NCBI GenBank assembly: GCA_002440965.1
Contig: DJWJ01000031.1
Coordinates: 1-64,000, forward strand
Direction of reading: 5' to 3'
Source: Candidatus Omnitrophica bacterium UBA6233
Lineage (GTDB): Bacteria > Omnitrophota > Gorgyraeia > Gygaellales > Profunditerraquicolaceae
Length of the DNA: 64,000 bases
The position numbers were made by a program, and so were the translations under genes. Each line of letters starts with the position of its first letter. Positions within the stretch are counted from its first letter, which is position 1. This document shows, piece by piece, positions 24,054 to 32,505 of the stretch. The notes under the pieces are model-generated. The model saw only the letters and a list, made by a program, of their open reading frames with translations, did no database searches and was not told the origin of the DNA.

Positions 24054-24773
24054 ATGTTTGAAGAAGGATTAGTGTCTATTATTATTCCTACATATTTGGA
24101 AGCAGATAATATCCAGGGTTTGTTAGAGCGCGCTATATCTGCTTTGGATGCTCAGGGCAGTATAAGATACGAAATATTGGTTATCGACGATAATTCTTCC
24201 GATGACACCGTCAATATTGCGAAAAGAGTTTTAGAAAAAAAAGGTAGAGTCATTAGGCGTATCGCAGGCATAAAAAGCCTTTCCCTTTCGGTGCTGGACG
24301 GAATAAAGGAAGCAAGGGGGGATATTATCGTAATTATGGATGGAGACGGCAGCCATCCTCCGGAACTAATCCCGCTTTTTGTCAAGAATCTTAAAGAAGG
24401 TTATGATTTGGTAATTGGGAGCCGCTATATTCGTGGTGGAGGAACAAGAAATTTTCCGTTATCGCGTAAGATAATCTCACGTTTGGCCTGTTTTTTAGGC
24501 AGAATAGTCAGCAGCGTAAGAGATAATACCTCTGGTTTCTTGGGTATAAAAAGAAGAGCGTTGGAAGGTATGGTTTTTACATCCTCGGGTTTTAAAATAG
24601 GTTTGGAAATATTCGTTAAAGCCCGGGTTAATAAGTTTAAAGAGATTCCCTACGTTTTTGTGAATAGGGCCAAAGGAAAGAGCAAGTTAAGAACAAATAC
24701 TATTATAGAGTATCTTTATCAAATTCCCGTTCTTTTAAAGTATAAGTTTCTAAAAAACAAAAAGTGTGTTTGA
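24054..24773 (+). CDS. GT2 glycosyltransferase (DPM1-like)
   Basis: A 239-residue enzyme: VSIIIPTYLEADNI, LVIDDNSSDDT, IMDGDGSHPPE (DxD) and IGSRYIRGGG are the polyprenyl-phosphate mannose synthase signatures. DNTSGFLGIKRRAL follows as in that family. It has no C-terminal membrane domain. It should form a polyprenyl-phosphate sugar donor. The upstream gap has no SD. It lies between two DUF5989 genes, which hints that this block was assembled by duplication around the carbamoylation genes. Confidence 0.87.
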   Translation: MFEEGLVSIIIPTYLEADNIQGLLERAISALDAQGSIRYEILVIDDNSSDDTVNIAKRVLEKKGRVIRRIAGIKSLSLSVLDGIKEARGDIIVIMDGDGSHPPELIPLFVKNLKEGYDLVIGSRYIRGGGTRNFPLSRKIISRLACFLGRIVSSVRDNTSGFLGIKRRALEGMVFTSSGFKIGLEIFVKARVNKFKEIPYVFVNRAKGKSKLRTNTIIEYLYQIPVLLKYKFLKNKKCV

Positions 24774-24790
24774 TAAGCTTAATTGATACT

Positions 24791-24850
24791 CGGTCTATCG
24801 CTTATGTAGACCGGTAGATATCTTGACAGGAAAAAGTAGGTAAGTATAAT
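24791..24850 (+). promoter_or_regulatory. Consensus promoter with adjacent inverted repeat; leaderless start
   Basis: TTGACA (24823-24828) and TATAAT (24845-24850), both perfect, are 16 bases apart. ATG 24857 lies 6 bases past the -10, so the transcript is probably leaderless. An inverted repeat, CGGTCTA (24791-24797) with TAGACCG (24807-24813), sits just upstream of the -35. It could be an operator or the hairpin ending the previous gene; no T-run follows it. Confidence 0.7.
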
Positions 24851-24856
24851 ATTTAT

Positions 24857-25039
24857 ATGCAAAACAAGAAGCCGAAATTTAGCTCGAATCTGGAATTATT
24901 AAAAGCCCTATTTTTACTCATAAAGCTAAATAAAAAATGGTGGCTTTTACCTCTCTTGGCAATCTTAGCTTTCTTAGGTTTGTTCATATCCTTAACCGGG
25001 AATCAGTCAGTTTTACCTGCCATATATGCTTTATTCTAA
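24857..25039 (+). CDS. DUF5989 small membrane protein, copy 2
   Basis: A 60-residue protein of the same plan as the gene at 23818: NKKWWLLPLLAIL leads into one membrane helix and the end SVLPAIYALF. It is 8 residues longer at the N-terminus. A perfect promoter stands directly before the ATG with no room for an SD. A terminator hairpin follows the stop, so this copy is transcribed alone. Having its own strong promoter, unlike copy 1, suggests separate regulation. Confidence 0.72.
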   Translation: MQNKKPKFSSNLELLKALFLLIKLNKKWWLLPLLAILAFLGLFISLTGNQSVLPAIYALF

Positions 25040-25064
25040 ACAGAAAGAGCTCCTTCTGTTTTTA
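25038..25064 (+). terminator. Rho-independent terminator
   Basis: ACAGAA (25040-25045) pairs with TTCTGT (25054-25059), extended by flanking A/T pairs, with an 8-base loop and a T-run. A second hairpin without a T-run (GAGGGA 25084-25089 with TCCCTC 25099-25104) follows in the gap. Confidence 0.65.
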
Positions 25065-25127
25065 CTATTTTTTATACCGGCAAGAGGGATAATTTTTGTC
25101 CCTCCTCATAGTAAATTAATTCAATAA

Positions 25128-25292
25128 ATGAAGTTTGCCTTCGTTTTTCTTATTTGTCTCTTAGGCATGATGCTGCCATGGAGGCTTAGGGTTATTTATT
25201 GCGATATCCTTGGTTGGATATTGCAAGGTGTTTATATGGCATATTTTTTCATTCTTAAGACCATTATAAGTTCCCTTAAGAAAAATAAATGA
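25128..25292 (+). CDS. Small membrane protein upstream of PP-loop enzyme
   Basis: A 54-residue protein with two hydrophobic stretches (FAFVFLICLLGMML and LGWILQGVYMAYFFIL) around a short WRLRV linker, and a basic end. Its ATGA overlaps the start of the next gene, which supports real translation. No clear SD precedes it. Small proteins of this size recur in carbamoyltransferase/SxtJ neighbourhoods. Function unknown. Confidence 0.5.
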   Translation: MKFAFVFLICLLGMMLPWRLRVIYCDILGWILQGVYMAYFFILKTIISSLKKNK

Positions 25293-26128
25293 AGAATACA
25301 GAAGAGATAGCTGTTTTATATTCAGGCGGGACAGATTCGACGTGTGCTGCCGCTTTGGTGGCAGAAAAATTCCAGAAAGTACATTTATTGACTTATAAGC
25401 GTTTTGGAATATCTTCGGCAGAGCATTCAGTGCTCAATGCTCAGAAATTGAAGGAGAAGTTCGGCCAAGAAAAGTTTATCCATTCTATTCTGGATGTGGA
25501 TAGACTATGCAAGAATATCTCTTATTCCAGGTATCTTTACTATGCAAAAAAATACGGGTTTTTCCTTCTTACCTGTGGTCCCTGCAAACTTACTTTACAT
25601 TTACGTAGTTTGATTTATTGTTTGGATCAGGATATCGGATATGCCTGTGATGGAGCGAACAAAAATATGCTTGGTATTTTTCCGGATCAGATGGAAGAGG
25701 TGATCGATGAGTTAAGAAATCTTTACCTTTCTTACGGAGTTAAGTATGTTACTCCGGTTTTTGATTTTGATTATCCCAATAACATTGAATGGGCCGATAA
25801 ACTTGGGTTTAAAGAGTTGTTCGGAGAGGATATTTCCGGGGCCGAAACCCCTGGAGTGACTACAGGTAAAGCGTTATACCAAATGAATATTTTGCCCTCC
25901 GAAAATATCAAAGGCACTAAATTCGACCGGAAAATGCAGATTAGGTGTTTCCAGTTCACGTTATTTCATATCTTTGCAAACGGATATTATATTCCCATAT
26001 ACGGATTGGATAAATATAGAAAAGCCTTTATGGATTTTTATAAAGAGAAAATTTTAGACTACAGAATAATGATCGATGAGTATTTGAATAAGGGCGATAA
26101 AAGCCGCCTTCATTATTTGCTTCATTAG
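25289..26128 (+). CDS. ATP-pyrophosphatase (PP-loop) enzyme, QueC/ExsB-like
   Basis: A 279-residue protein with the N-type PP-loop SGGTDS at residues 12-17, which binds ATP pyrophosphate. TCGPCKLTLH around residue 94 has two Cys that may bind metal. The enzyme would adenylate a carboxylate or carbonyl and attach nitrogen or sulfur. It is not a true QueC, since the zinc-binding Cys set of QueC is absent. In this context it may be an amidotransferase for a sugar acid, like the PP-loop enzymes of pseudaminic-acid pathways. It overlaps its upstream neighbour by 4 bases; a radical SAM gene follows after 8. Confidence 0.65.
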   Translation: MKNTEEIAVLYSGGTDSTCAAALVAEKFQKVHLLTYKRFGISSAEHSVLNAQKLKEKFGQEKFIHSILDVDRLCKNISYSRYLYYAKKYGFFLLTCGPCKLTLHLRSLIYCLDQDIGYACDGANKNMLGIFPDQMEEVIDELRNLYLSYGVKYVTPVFDFDYPNNIEWADKLGFKELFGEDISGAETPGVTTGKALYQMNILPSENIKGTKFDRKMQIRCFQFTLFHIFANGYYIPIYGLDKYRKAFMDFYKEKILDYRIMIDEYLNKGDKSRLHYLLH

Positions 26129-26136
26129 AGGCTATT

Positions 26137-27558
26137 ATGAGAATCGCCTTAGTTTTTCCAAAATATACCCATAAAGATTTCTCTGAAAATCTGAAGATTG
26201 TAAACGAAGAATTTTGTTTTGCGCCGCCAATTATATTGGCGTATGTAGCTGCTATTCTGGAAAAATATGGGCATGAGGTTATCCTGTTAGATGCAAGAGC
26301 GCTGAATCTTTCCAAGGAAGAATTGTTGCTTAAGCTAAAAACTTTTAAACCAGATCTTCTCGGTTTTAGGGCAGAAAGTTATCATTTTCATGATGCATTA
26401 GAATGCATTACTTACTTAAAACATAAACTGAATATACCTGTTTTTACGGGAGGGCCAAACCTGTCTTTTTATATCAGAGAGACAATGGCCTACAAAGAGA
26501 TAGACTATGGGATTATTGGAGAGGGAATTGAGTCTTTGCCGAAATTAACTGAGGCGTTGCAAAATAATAAGGATTTAAGCGGAATAGAAGGGATAGCCTA
26601 TAAGCAAGATAATGAAATCAGGATAACTCCTGTTGCTTTAAAGCCGGTAGATTTTGATAGTTTTCCTTTTCCTGCGCGGCATTTGCTTTCCAACGAGAAA
26701 TACTATTCTTTTCCTTCCCAGAGGAAAAATTTTACTATAATGGTAACCGCTAAGGGATGCCCTTATAAATGCAGTTTCTGCGCGATAAATTGCCTTCCGT
26801 ATTCTGAAAGATCGGCCGGCAGGGTCGTGGATGAAATCGAAGAATGTGCCGGGAAATACAGGATTAGAGAGATAGATATATTCGACGCGACTTTTTTTTA
26901 CAATCGTAAGCGGGATTTGGAGATTCTTAGCCAAATAATCAAAAGGAAGATACCGGTAGAATGGTCCTGTAGGACTAGGGTGGATTTGGTTGATGATGAG
27001 TTACTTGGTATGGCCTATCAGGCCGGGTGCCGCAGAATATATTATGGAATCGAATCGGCCAGCCAGGAGATCCTAAAGTCGATCAATAAAGGAATCACCC
27101 TGGCAAAGATTAGGGAGGCTATTGCCCTGACCCATAAGCATAAGATCAGGACCTTGGGTTTTTTTATGTTCGGCGGCCCCGGAGAGACGAGGGAGACGAT
27201 AAAAAAGACGATTGAATTCAGTAAGGAACTTAAGCTGGATTTCATCCAGATTTGTAAAACAATCGCCAAACCTGGTTCGGATCTAAACGAATTATTAAAA
27301 AAGAAAACAAACAAGGATTATTGGAGCGAATATATATCCGGCAGAAACGGAAAATCGTGCGCTCCGTTTCCTGCGCCCTGGACCGGTTTGACCAATGAAG
27401 AGTTATTCGCTTGCGTGAAAAAAGGGTATATGAGTTTTTATCTCAGGCCTTCCCAGATACTCAGGATTATCTTTGAAACAAAGTCGCTGGATGAGTTATT
27501 CCGGTATATAATAGTTGGAACAAGGATGGTTTTGTCTTATCTTAAAAGAAGTTCCTGA
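26137..27558 (+). CDS. B12-binding-domain radical SAM protein
   Basis: A 473-residue protein. Residues 1-145 form a cobalamin-binding Rossmann domain (MRIALVFPKY, PPIILAYVAAILEKYGHEV, TGGPNLS). The radical SAM core begins with GCPYKCSFC (Cys208, Cys212, Cys215) and continues through FFMFGGPGET. Proteins of this class methylate unreactive carbons or do ring and bond rearrangements using SAM and B12. The gap to the PP-loop gene is 8 bases. The substrate could be a glycan or a lipid; the sequence does not say. Confidence 0.85.
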   Translation: MRIALVFPKYTHKDFSENLKIVNEEFCFAPPIILAYVAAILEKYGHEVILLDARALNLSKEELLLKLKTFKPDLLGFRAESYHFHDALECITYLKHKLNIPVFTGGPNLSFYIRETMAYKEIDYGIIGEGIESLPKLTEALQNNKDLSGIEGIAYKQDNEIRITPVALKPVDFDSFPFPARHLLSNEKYYSFPSQRKNFTIMVTAKGCPYKCSFCAINCLPYSERSAGRVVDEIEECAGKYRIREIDIFDATFFYNRKRDLEILSQIIKRKIPVEWSCRTRVDLVDDELLGMAYQAGCRRIYYGIESASQEILKSINKGITLAKIREAIALTHKHKIRTLGFFMFGGPGETRETIKKTIEFSKELKLDFIQICKTIAKPGSDLNELLKKKTNKDYWSEYISGRNGKSCAPFPAPWTGLTNEELFACVKKGYMSFYLRPSQILRIIFETKSLDELFRYIIVGTRMVLSYLKRSS

Positions 27559-27600
27559 TTTATGGCGGATTTTGGTTTTTAGGATGGAGGATAAGAAGAA

Positions 27601-29553
27601 ATGGCGGATAATTCTATTAAACATAAAAAGATAGGCATAATCCTGGCCGTTATTTTAGTTCTTCTTTTTGCCTCATTATTCTATTATCCGGTAATAAAGG
27701 ATCTCGGGAACACGGTCATCAGTGAGGATGATTGGTTCGGGGAATATTTCTACGCCGGTTTGACACGGAAATCGATTGTCGAGTATTTTCAACTGCCCCT
27801 GAATACCCCTTATTTGAGCGGCGGATATCCTTATATATCCCATCCGTGGGATTATACCTTTAATCCATTTTTATTATTTATATTGCCCTTCGGGGAAGTA
27901 TCAGGCTTAAGGATTGCAGTTTTTTTGACTTTCCTTCTGGGCGCGTTAGGTATGTTTTACCTAACAAAAAGTGTATTGAAATTTAATTTATTAGGAGCGG
28001 TTTTTTCCAGCCTTACTTTCATATTCTGCAATTGGGGTGCTTATGAAGTTGTAGATGGGAATATCCATCAGTACATATATTATTATTTTCTTCCTTGGCT
28101 GCTCGCTTTCTTTAAGAAATCGGCGGATGACAGGAATTGTCTTTTATTTTCTTGCCTGATTTTATCATTTTACATAATGAATAGCGGGTTATCATTGATC
28201 GTTGTTCTGTTATTCTTGTTTATGAGTGCTTCTTTGGATTCTATAAGTATAAGTAGCAAGCCAAAAATTAAAATTAATCCTTTAATTCCGGTCGTTCTCT
28301 TGATTGTCTTAGGTTTAAGTATCTTATTGTCCGCCGTGAAAATAATACCTATGTATAATCTATATTCATTGAGAGCAGAATGCATCCATTTGCCATATGA
28401 AGATATATATTCCAAGGTTTCTGCCGCTACAGATGCTTTTCATGCATCTTTGAATATGGATCGGCTCTGGAGGGGGTTATTTACTGGTTACTTAGGTTAT
28501 TCTTCAATGCATCTTGGTTATTTGCCCGTTATTATTGCCTTTTTTTCAATCCTCCTTTATTTTAAGGAAAACCTGCGTTACTTGATATTGTTAGTCGTAT
28601 TTACTTTAATCGCTTTTGGGAAAAATAGTCCGATTGATATTTTTAAGATTATTTGGCATATTCACCCCGTGGTCCATGGTATTTGGAGACTGGATAAATA
28701 TTTCTGTTTCTTTATACCGTTTTTTATCTCCATTATTGCAGGAAGATTCTTTCTTATAGTTGAAAAGCGTCGCAAGCTCTACCTCTTCGCTATTTTGCTG
28801 GCCATAATCAGCGTAGGCAATATTTATATTCAAAATCAGGCGGTATTCAAAAAGATGGTATATGAATATAAGCCTAAATTAAAAATATATAGTGATTTCT
28901 TTCAGGTAAAAATAGAGGACGCACTTGTCAGGCGTGAGCGTCCGGGTTTCTTCGATATACACGATTTGCGTGATTATCAGCCATTTTGGCTGCTTTTGGG
29001 GCAGAATCTGGGCGTAACAGATTTTAATTGGAACGGCAACTTGAGGCTTAAGGAGAACGCTATCCCTAGATACTTTTTGCCTTTAGGCGAGAAAATGGGA
29101 AGGGAGAAAACGTTTTTCGTAAAGGGATATGAATGTTTACCGAAGGGTCGCTTTTCACTGGTTGATTTGGTAAGTAAAGGCGAGAGTAACCCTAAATATA
29201 AGGGGGAATTTTTCTTTTTGGATAAAACCAATGAAGCGTCCCAAATTTACTTTAGTCCTAATATTATGGAGTTTAGCGTTGAGCTCAAGAATCCCGATAC
29301 ATTGGTAATTAATCAAAACTACAACAGTAATTGGAGGACGGATACAGGGATTCTCCAGGAGTACGGTGGCCTCTTAGCGGTTAAGTTCAGTGAAGCGGGA
29401 AAATACAGGATTAGACTGAGGTATATCCCGAAGGATTTCTATTTAGGCCTTCTTATAAGCTTGTTTACCGTAGCGGTATTCATTGTGTTTTGGATAAAAA
29501 ATAATACCCGGGATAAATCTGTCGGGGGGCGTGTATTGGGGAGTCGGAGATGA
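27601..29553 (+). CDS. Large polytopic membrane protein, GT-C / YfhO-like
   Basis: A 650-residue protein with about twelve membrane helices and a C-terminal soluble domain of about 190 residues. The first loop has ISEDDWFGEYF, a conserved acidic motif as in GT-C glycosyltransferases, and FIFCNWGAYEVVDGN follows the third helix. The overall plan resembles YfhO and PTPS-related membrane proteins. It probably moves a sugar from a polyprenyl phosphate donor onto a cell-surface acceptor. AGGATGGAGG lies 13 bases before the ATG. The stop overlaps the next radical SAM gene by 4 bases. Confidence 0.72.
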   Translation: MADNSIKHKKIGIILAVILVLLFASLFYYPVIKDLGNTVISEDDWFGEYFYAGLTRKSIVEYFQLPLNTPYLSGGYPYISHPWDYTFNPFLLFILPFGEVSGLRIAVFLTFLLGALGMFYLTKSVLKFNLLGAVFSSLTFIFCNWGAYEVVDGNIHQYIYYYFLPWLLAFFKKSADDRNCLLFSCLILSFYIMNSGLSLIVVLLFLFMSASLDSISISSKPKIKINPLIPVVLLIVLGLSILLSAVKIIPMYNLYSLRAECIHLPYEDIYSKVSAATDAFHASLNMDRLWRGLFTGYLGYSSMHLGYLPVIIAFFSILLYFKENLRYLILLVVFTLIAFGKNSPIDIFKIIWHIHPVVHGIWRLDKYFCFFIPFFISIIAGRFFLIVEKRRKLYLFAILLAIISVGNIYIQNQAVFKKMVYEYKPKLKIYSDFFQVKIEDALVRRERPGFFDIHDLRDYQPFWLLLGQNLGVTDFNWNGNLRLKENAIPRYFLPLGEKMGREKTFFVKGYECLPKGRFSLVDLVSKGESNPKYKGEFFFLDKTNEASQIYFSPNIMEFSVELKNPDTLVINQNYNSNWRTDTGILQEYGGLLAVKFSEAGKYRIRLRYIPKDFYLGLLISLFTVAVFIVFWIKNNTRDKSVGGRVLGSRR

Positions 29554-30545
29554 AATTACAGGATAAACTTGAATCTTTAGTTTCAATGTTAAAAGCAAGA
29601 TTCTTAGGTAAGCGGATTCCTCTTGCCGTGCGCCTGCAGGTGACGAATCGTTGTACCTTGCAATGTAAATATTGCAACCTTTGGAATTCCGAGAAAAGCG
29701 AGCTTGGAACCGGAGATATCCTTAGGTTAATAAAAGAGCTTGCATCTCTGGGGACCAAGAGGATTTCGATCAGCGGAGGTGAGCCGTTACTAAGAGCCGA
29801 TATCGCCGAGATTATCGATTGTTGTTGGAAAAACGGGATTTATCCCGAGATGAACTCCAACGGTTCGGTAGTCCCGGAGAAAATCGGGGTCGTCAAAAAG
29901 ATCGATTTCCTTAAACTCAGCCTTGATGGTCCTGAAGAAATCCATGATTATGTCAGAGGGGCTGGTTCCTACAGGAGGGTAATAGAGGCCGCAGAGGCTG
30001 CATTTAAGAACAAGGTCAATTTTGGTTTCGCTTGTACATTAACGAGATTCAATGTTAATTCTTTGGATCATATTCTAGCCTTGTCAGAGAAATACGGAGC
30101 TATCGCTGCCTTTCAGCCTTTAAAGCAAATCTATCGTGGAATAAAAGACATCACAGATATTGCTCCATCGCCAGAAGAGTTCCGTTCGGCTATAGCCAGT
30201 TTGATTGTTAAAAAAAAGTCAGGTAATAGATATATTCGTAATTCTTTGGCGGGACTAAAACATATATGCAGCTGGCCCCACTATGCAAAATTGAAATGTT
30301 GGGCCGGACGTATCTTTTGTATCATCGATACTGATGGAACATTATATCCCTGCGATAGGATAGATTATCACATGGAATTACCCAATTGTATCTCCTTGGG
30401 TATCGGGAATGCCTTAAGTCTGCTTCCTTATGTCCGCTGCGGCGGTTGCGGATTTTGCGGAGCTCTAGAATTGAATTATCTTATGCAGCTTAAGCTCAAT
30501 GGCATGCCGTCGATTAGAAAAATAATAAATTTCAGGAAAAGATAA
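29550..30545 (+). CDS. Radical SAM/SPASM-like protein, paralogue 1
   Basis: A 331-residue protein with the CxxxCxxC cluster CTLQCKYC (Cys35, Cys39, Cys42) after a membrane-active-looking N-terminal helix. GGEPLLR and SLDGPEEIHD are the SAM-binding and conserved Asp/Gly segments. The C-terminus has CWAGRIFC..DGTLYPC, then CGGCGFC and ELNYL, a compact SPASM/twitch-like region for a second Fe-S cluster. Four close relatives follow at 33747, 34735, 38574 and 40812. It overlaps the upstream membrane gene by 4 bases and the downstream synthetase start by one, so it is tightly coupled. Confidence 0.85.
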   Translation: MKLQDKLESLVSMLKARFLGKRIPLAVRLQVTNRCTLQCKYCNLWNSEKSELGTGDILRLIKELASLGTKRISISGGEPLLRADIAEIIDCCWKNGIYPEMNSNGSVVPEKIGVVKKIDFLKLSLDGPEEIHDYVRGAGSYRRVIEAAEAAFKNKVNFGFACTLTRFNVNSLDHILALSEKYGAIAAFQPLKQIYRGIKDITDIAPSPEEFRSAIASLIVKKKSGNRYIRNSLAGLKHICSWPHYAKLKCWAGRIFCIIDTDGTLYPCDRIDYHMELPNCISLGIGNALSLLPYVRCGGCGFCGALELNYLMQLKLNGMPSIRKIINFRKR

Positions 30546-32446
30546 TGAGCGGATTCGTCGGATGTTTAAATTTTGAGGGTAGAGGAGTTGACAAAGAGAC
30601 TCTGCAGGTGATGTTGAAAACTATCTCACACAGGGGCTCCGGGGAAGGGGGATTTTTCGGAGATAAGAATTTTTCCGTCGCTTATATCGGCCCAGGGTTC
30701 TCCGGTCCCGGCGCTAAAAATGACCAATCCGCTATAGGTAGTTCCGAAAGAATTACAGTGGTTTGTGACGCAGAGATATATAATTGGCGGGAGCTTAAGG
30801 ATATACTGGAAGCCGATGGATTCGTTTTTGAGACGGGTTCTGATTCCGAAGTCATCCGGAATAGCTATATCCGTTGGGGACCGGGTTGTTTTAATAAATT
30901 TAACGGCATATTTGCGTTATGCATATTTGATAAGTATGCAAATGAGCTAATATTAGCCAGAGACCATCTCGGGATAAAGCCTATATATTTTTACCAATCG
31001 GGCGACGTCCTGATATTTGCCTCTGAAATAAAGGCCTTGCTTGCCGGCGGGTTTGTCCCCAGAAAGATAGATTATCAGGCCTTGAATGACTATTTTTCCT
31101 TCGGTTTTTCGGTTATTCCTAAAACGCTTGTCCGGGGAGTTGAAAGGCTGTCTCCCGGCTCGTATCTAAGCTGCGGCAGGCATGGTTTTAGAAAGGTCCA
31201 ATATTGGGATGCGATTCCCGCAAGAAGCAAGAAAAAAGCGATCCGTTATTACGAGGAAGAATTTTCTTATCTTCTGGAGGATTCCATAAAATTAAGATTA
31301 AAGGGGGATGGGGTTAAAGGTATCTTGTTAAGCGGAGGGATTGATTCGTCTGCTTTGACATATTTCATTACCAGGGATATCCCTGGGATCCTTACGTTTT
31401 CAATTGGATTTAAAGAGAAAGAGCGCGTTTTTGACGAAAACAGGAATTATGCTTCTTTGGTTGCCGAGAAGTTTTCCACGCGGCATAAAGATATGTTCCT
31501 TGAGGCAGAGAGGACCGATATAAATCAGCTTAGAGAAATAACTAGATTCAATGATGATTTATCCGGTTATCCGTGTATGGTTGCCGAATTCTTTCTCTCG
31601 CGTTTTGCCGGAGATAAGGTTGAGATTGTTTATGACGGGACCGGGGTAGAACAGATTTTAGGAGGTTTGGATACCGATAAGGCCGATAAAGCCTTGTATT
31701 TCTACAAGGCGTTTCCATCCTGGTTCAGGAATTTTCTGGCCGAAAGTATCTCTAAGAGGATTCCGGTGCGCGACAGGACTCCGGAAGATCTGTTTTTCAG
31801 GCTGAAGAAATTTCTCTACGGCTCAAAGTTCCCTCCCGAGGTTGCCCATTTTAAATGGAGAGAGATATTTTCCGAGCAGGATAAGATTGGACTTATCCAT
31901 CCTGCTTTGCTGGAGATGATGAATTCAAGGTCTCCTTCAAGCGTGTATGAATATTATTATCGGAATGCCGGGGATGTTGCCTTGTTCGAGAAATTTTTAT
32001 ACGCCGACCAGAAGATAATATTGGAGACTCTACTTAAGAGATTGGACGGGGTCTATTCGGCATCCGGCCTCTCGGCGAGATTTCCGTATTTGGACTACAG
32101 ATTTGTCGAGCTATGTGCCGGGTTGCCTACGGAGTTGAAGATAAACGGCCTGACAAACAAATATATGCTCAGGAGGGCTATGAGAGGGAAGCTGCCTGCG
32201 TGGGTAATTAACCGGAAGAAACGGGGTTTGACTTTGCCTCTTAATCTTTGGATAAAGGGTAGTTGGCGTAAGATGATAAACGATATCCTGTTTTCTTCGT
32301 CTTTAACCGGGACATATTTTAGTCGCAGCTATATCGAGAAGATGATTCGGGAGCATAACGATAATAGAGAAGATCACAGCTGGAAAATCTTTAGTTTGAT
32401 CTCTTTTTATCTGTGGGCGGAGATATATGATATAGATACAAAATAG
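30545..32446 (+). CDS. Asparagine-synthetase homologue with inactive glutaminase domain
   Basis: A 633-residue protein in the AsnB two-domain plan. The N-terminal glutaminase domain starts MSGFVG, where active enzymes have MCGI: the nucleophile Cys2 is Ser, and the usual NGEIYN is DAEIYN (residues 75-80). HRG (29-31) and LARDHLGIKP are kept. The synthetase domain keeps its PP-loop SGGIDSS (263-269). It should still adenylate a carboxylate, using free ammonia or another amine, as lasso-peptide cyclases and sugar-acid amidases do. It is placed between a radical SAM gene and an SGNH hydrolase. Full length. Confidence 0.85.
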   Translation: MSGFVGCLNFEGRGVDKETLQVMLKTISHRGSGEGGFFGDKNFSVAYIGPGFSGPGAKNDQSAIGSSERITVVCDAEIYNWRELKDILEADGFVFETGSDSEVIRNSYIRWGPGCFNKFNGIFALCIFDKYANELILARDHLGIKPIYFYQSGDVLIFASEIKALLAGGFVPRKIDYQALNDYFSFGFSVIPKTLVRGVERLSPGSYLSCGRHGFRKVQYWDAIPARSKKKAIRYYEEEFSYLLEDSIKLRLKGDGVKGILLSGGIDSSALTYFITRDIPGILTFSIGFKEKERVFDENRNYASLVAEKFSTRHKDMFLEAERTDINQLREITRFNDDLSGYPCMVAEFFLSRFAGDKVEIVYDGTGVEQILGGLDTDKADKALYFYKAFPSWFRNFLAESISKRIPVRDRTPEDLFFRLKKFLYGSKFPPEVAHFKWREIFSEQDKIGLIHPALLEMMNSRSPSSVYEYYYRNAGDVALFEKFLYADQKIILETLLKRLDGVYSASGLSARFPYLDYRFVELCAGLPTELKINGLTNKYMLRRAMRGKLPAWVINRKKRGLTLPLNLWIKGSWRKMINDILFSSSLTGTYFSRSYIEKMIREHNDNREDHSWKIFSLISFYLWAEIYDIDTK

Positions 32447-32505
32447 GTTATTGAGCCGCTGGAAAAATACTTTTGCAGATTCGGACTTAAAGAGAAAGGC
32501 AGGGA

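Noticed and set aside
25289..26128. True QueC (preQ0 synthase)
   Set aside because: The PP-loop is present, but the C-terminal zinc-binding Cys set of QueC is missing, and the context is glycan biosynthesis rather than tRNA modification.
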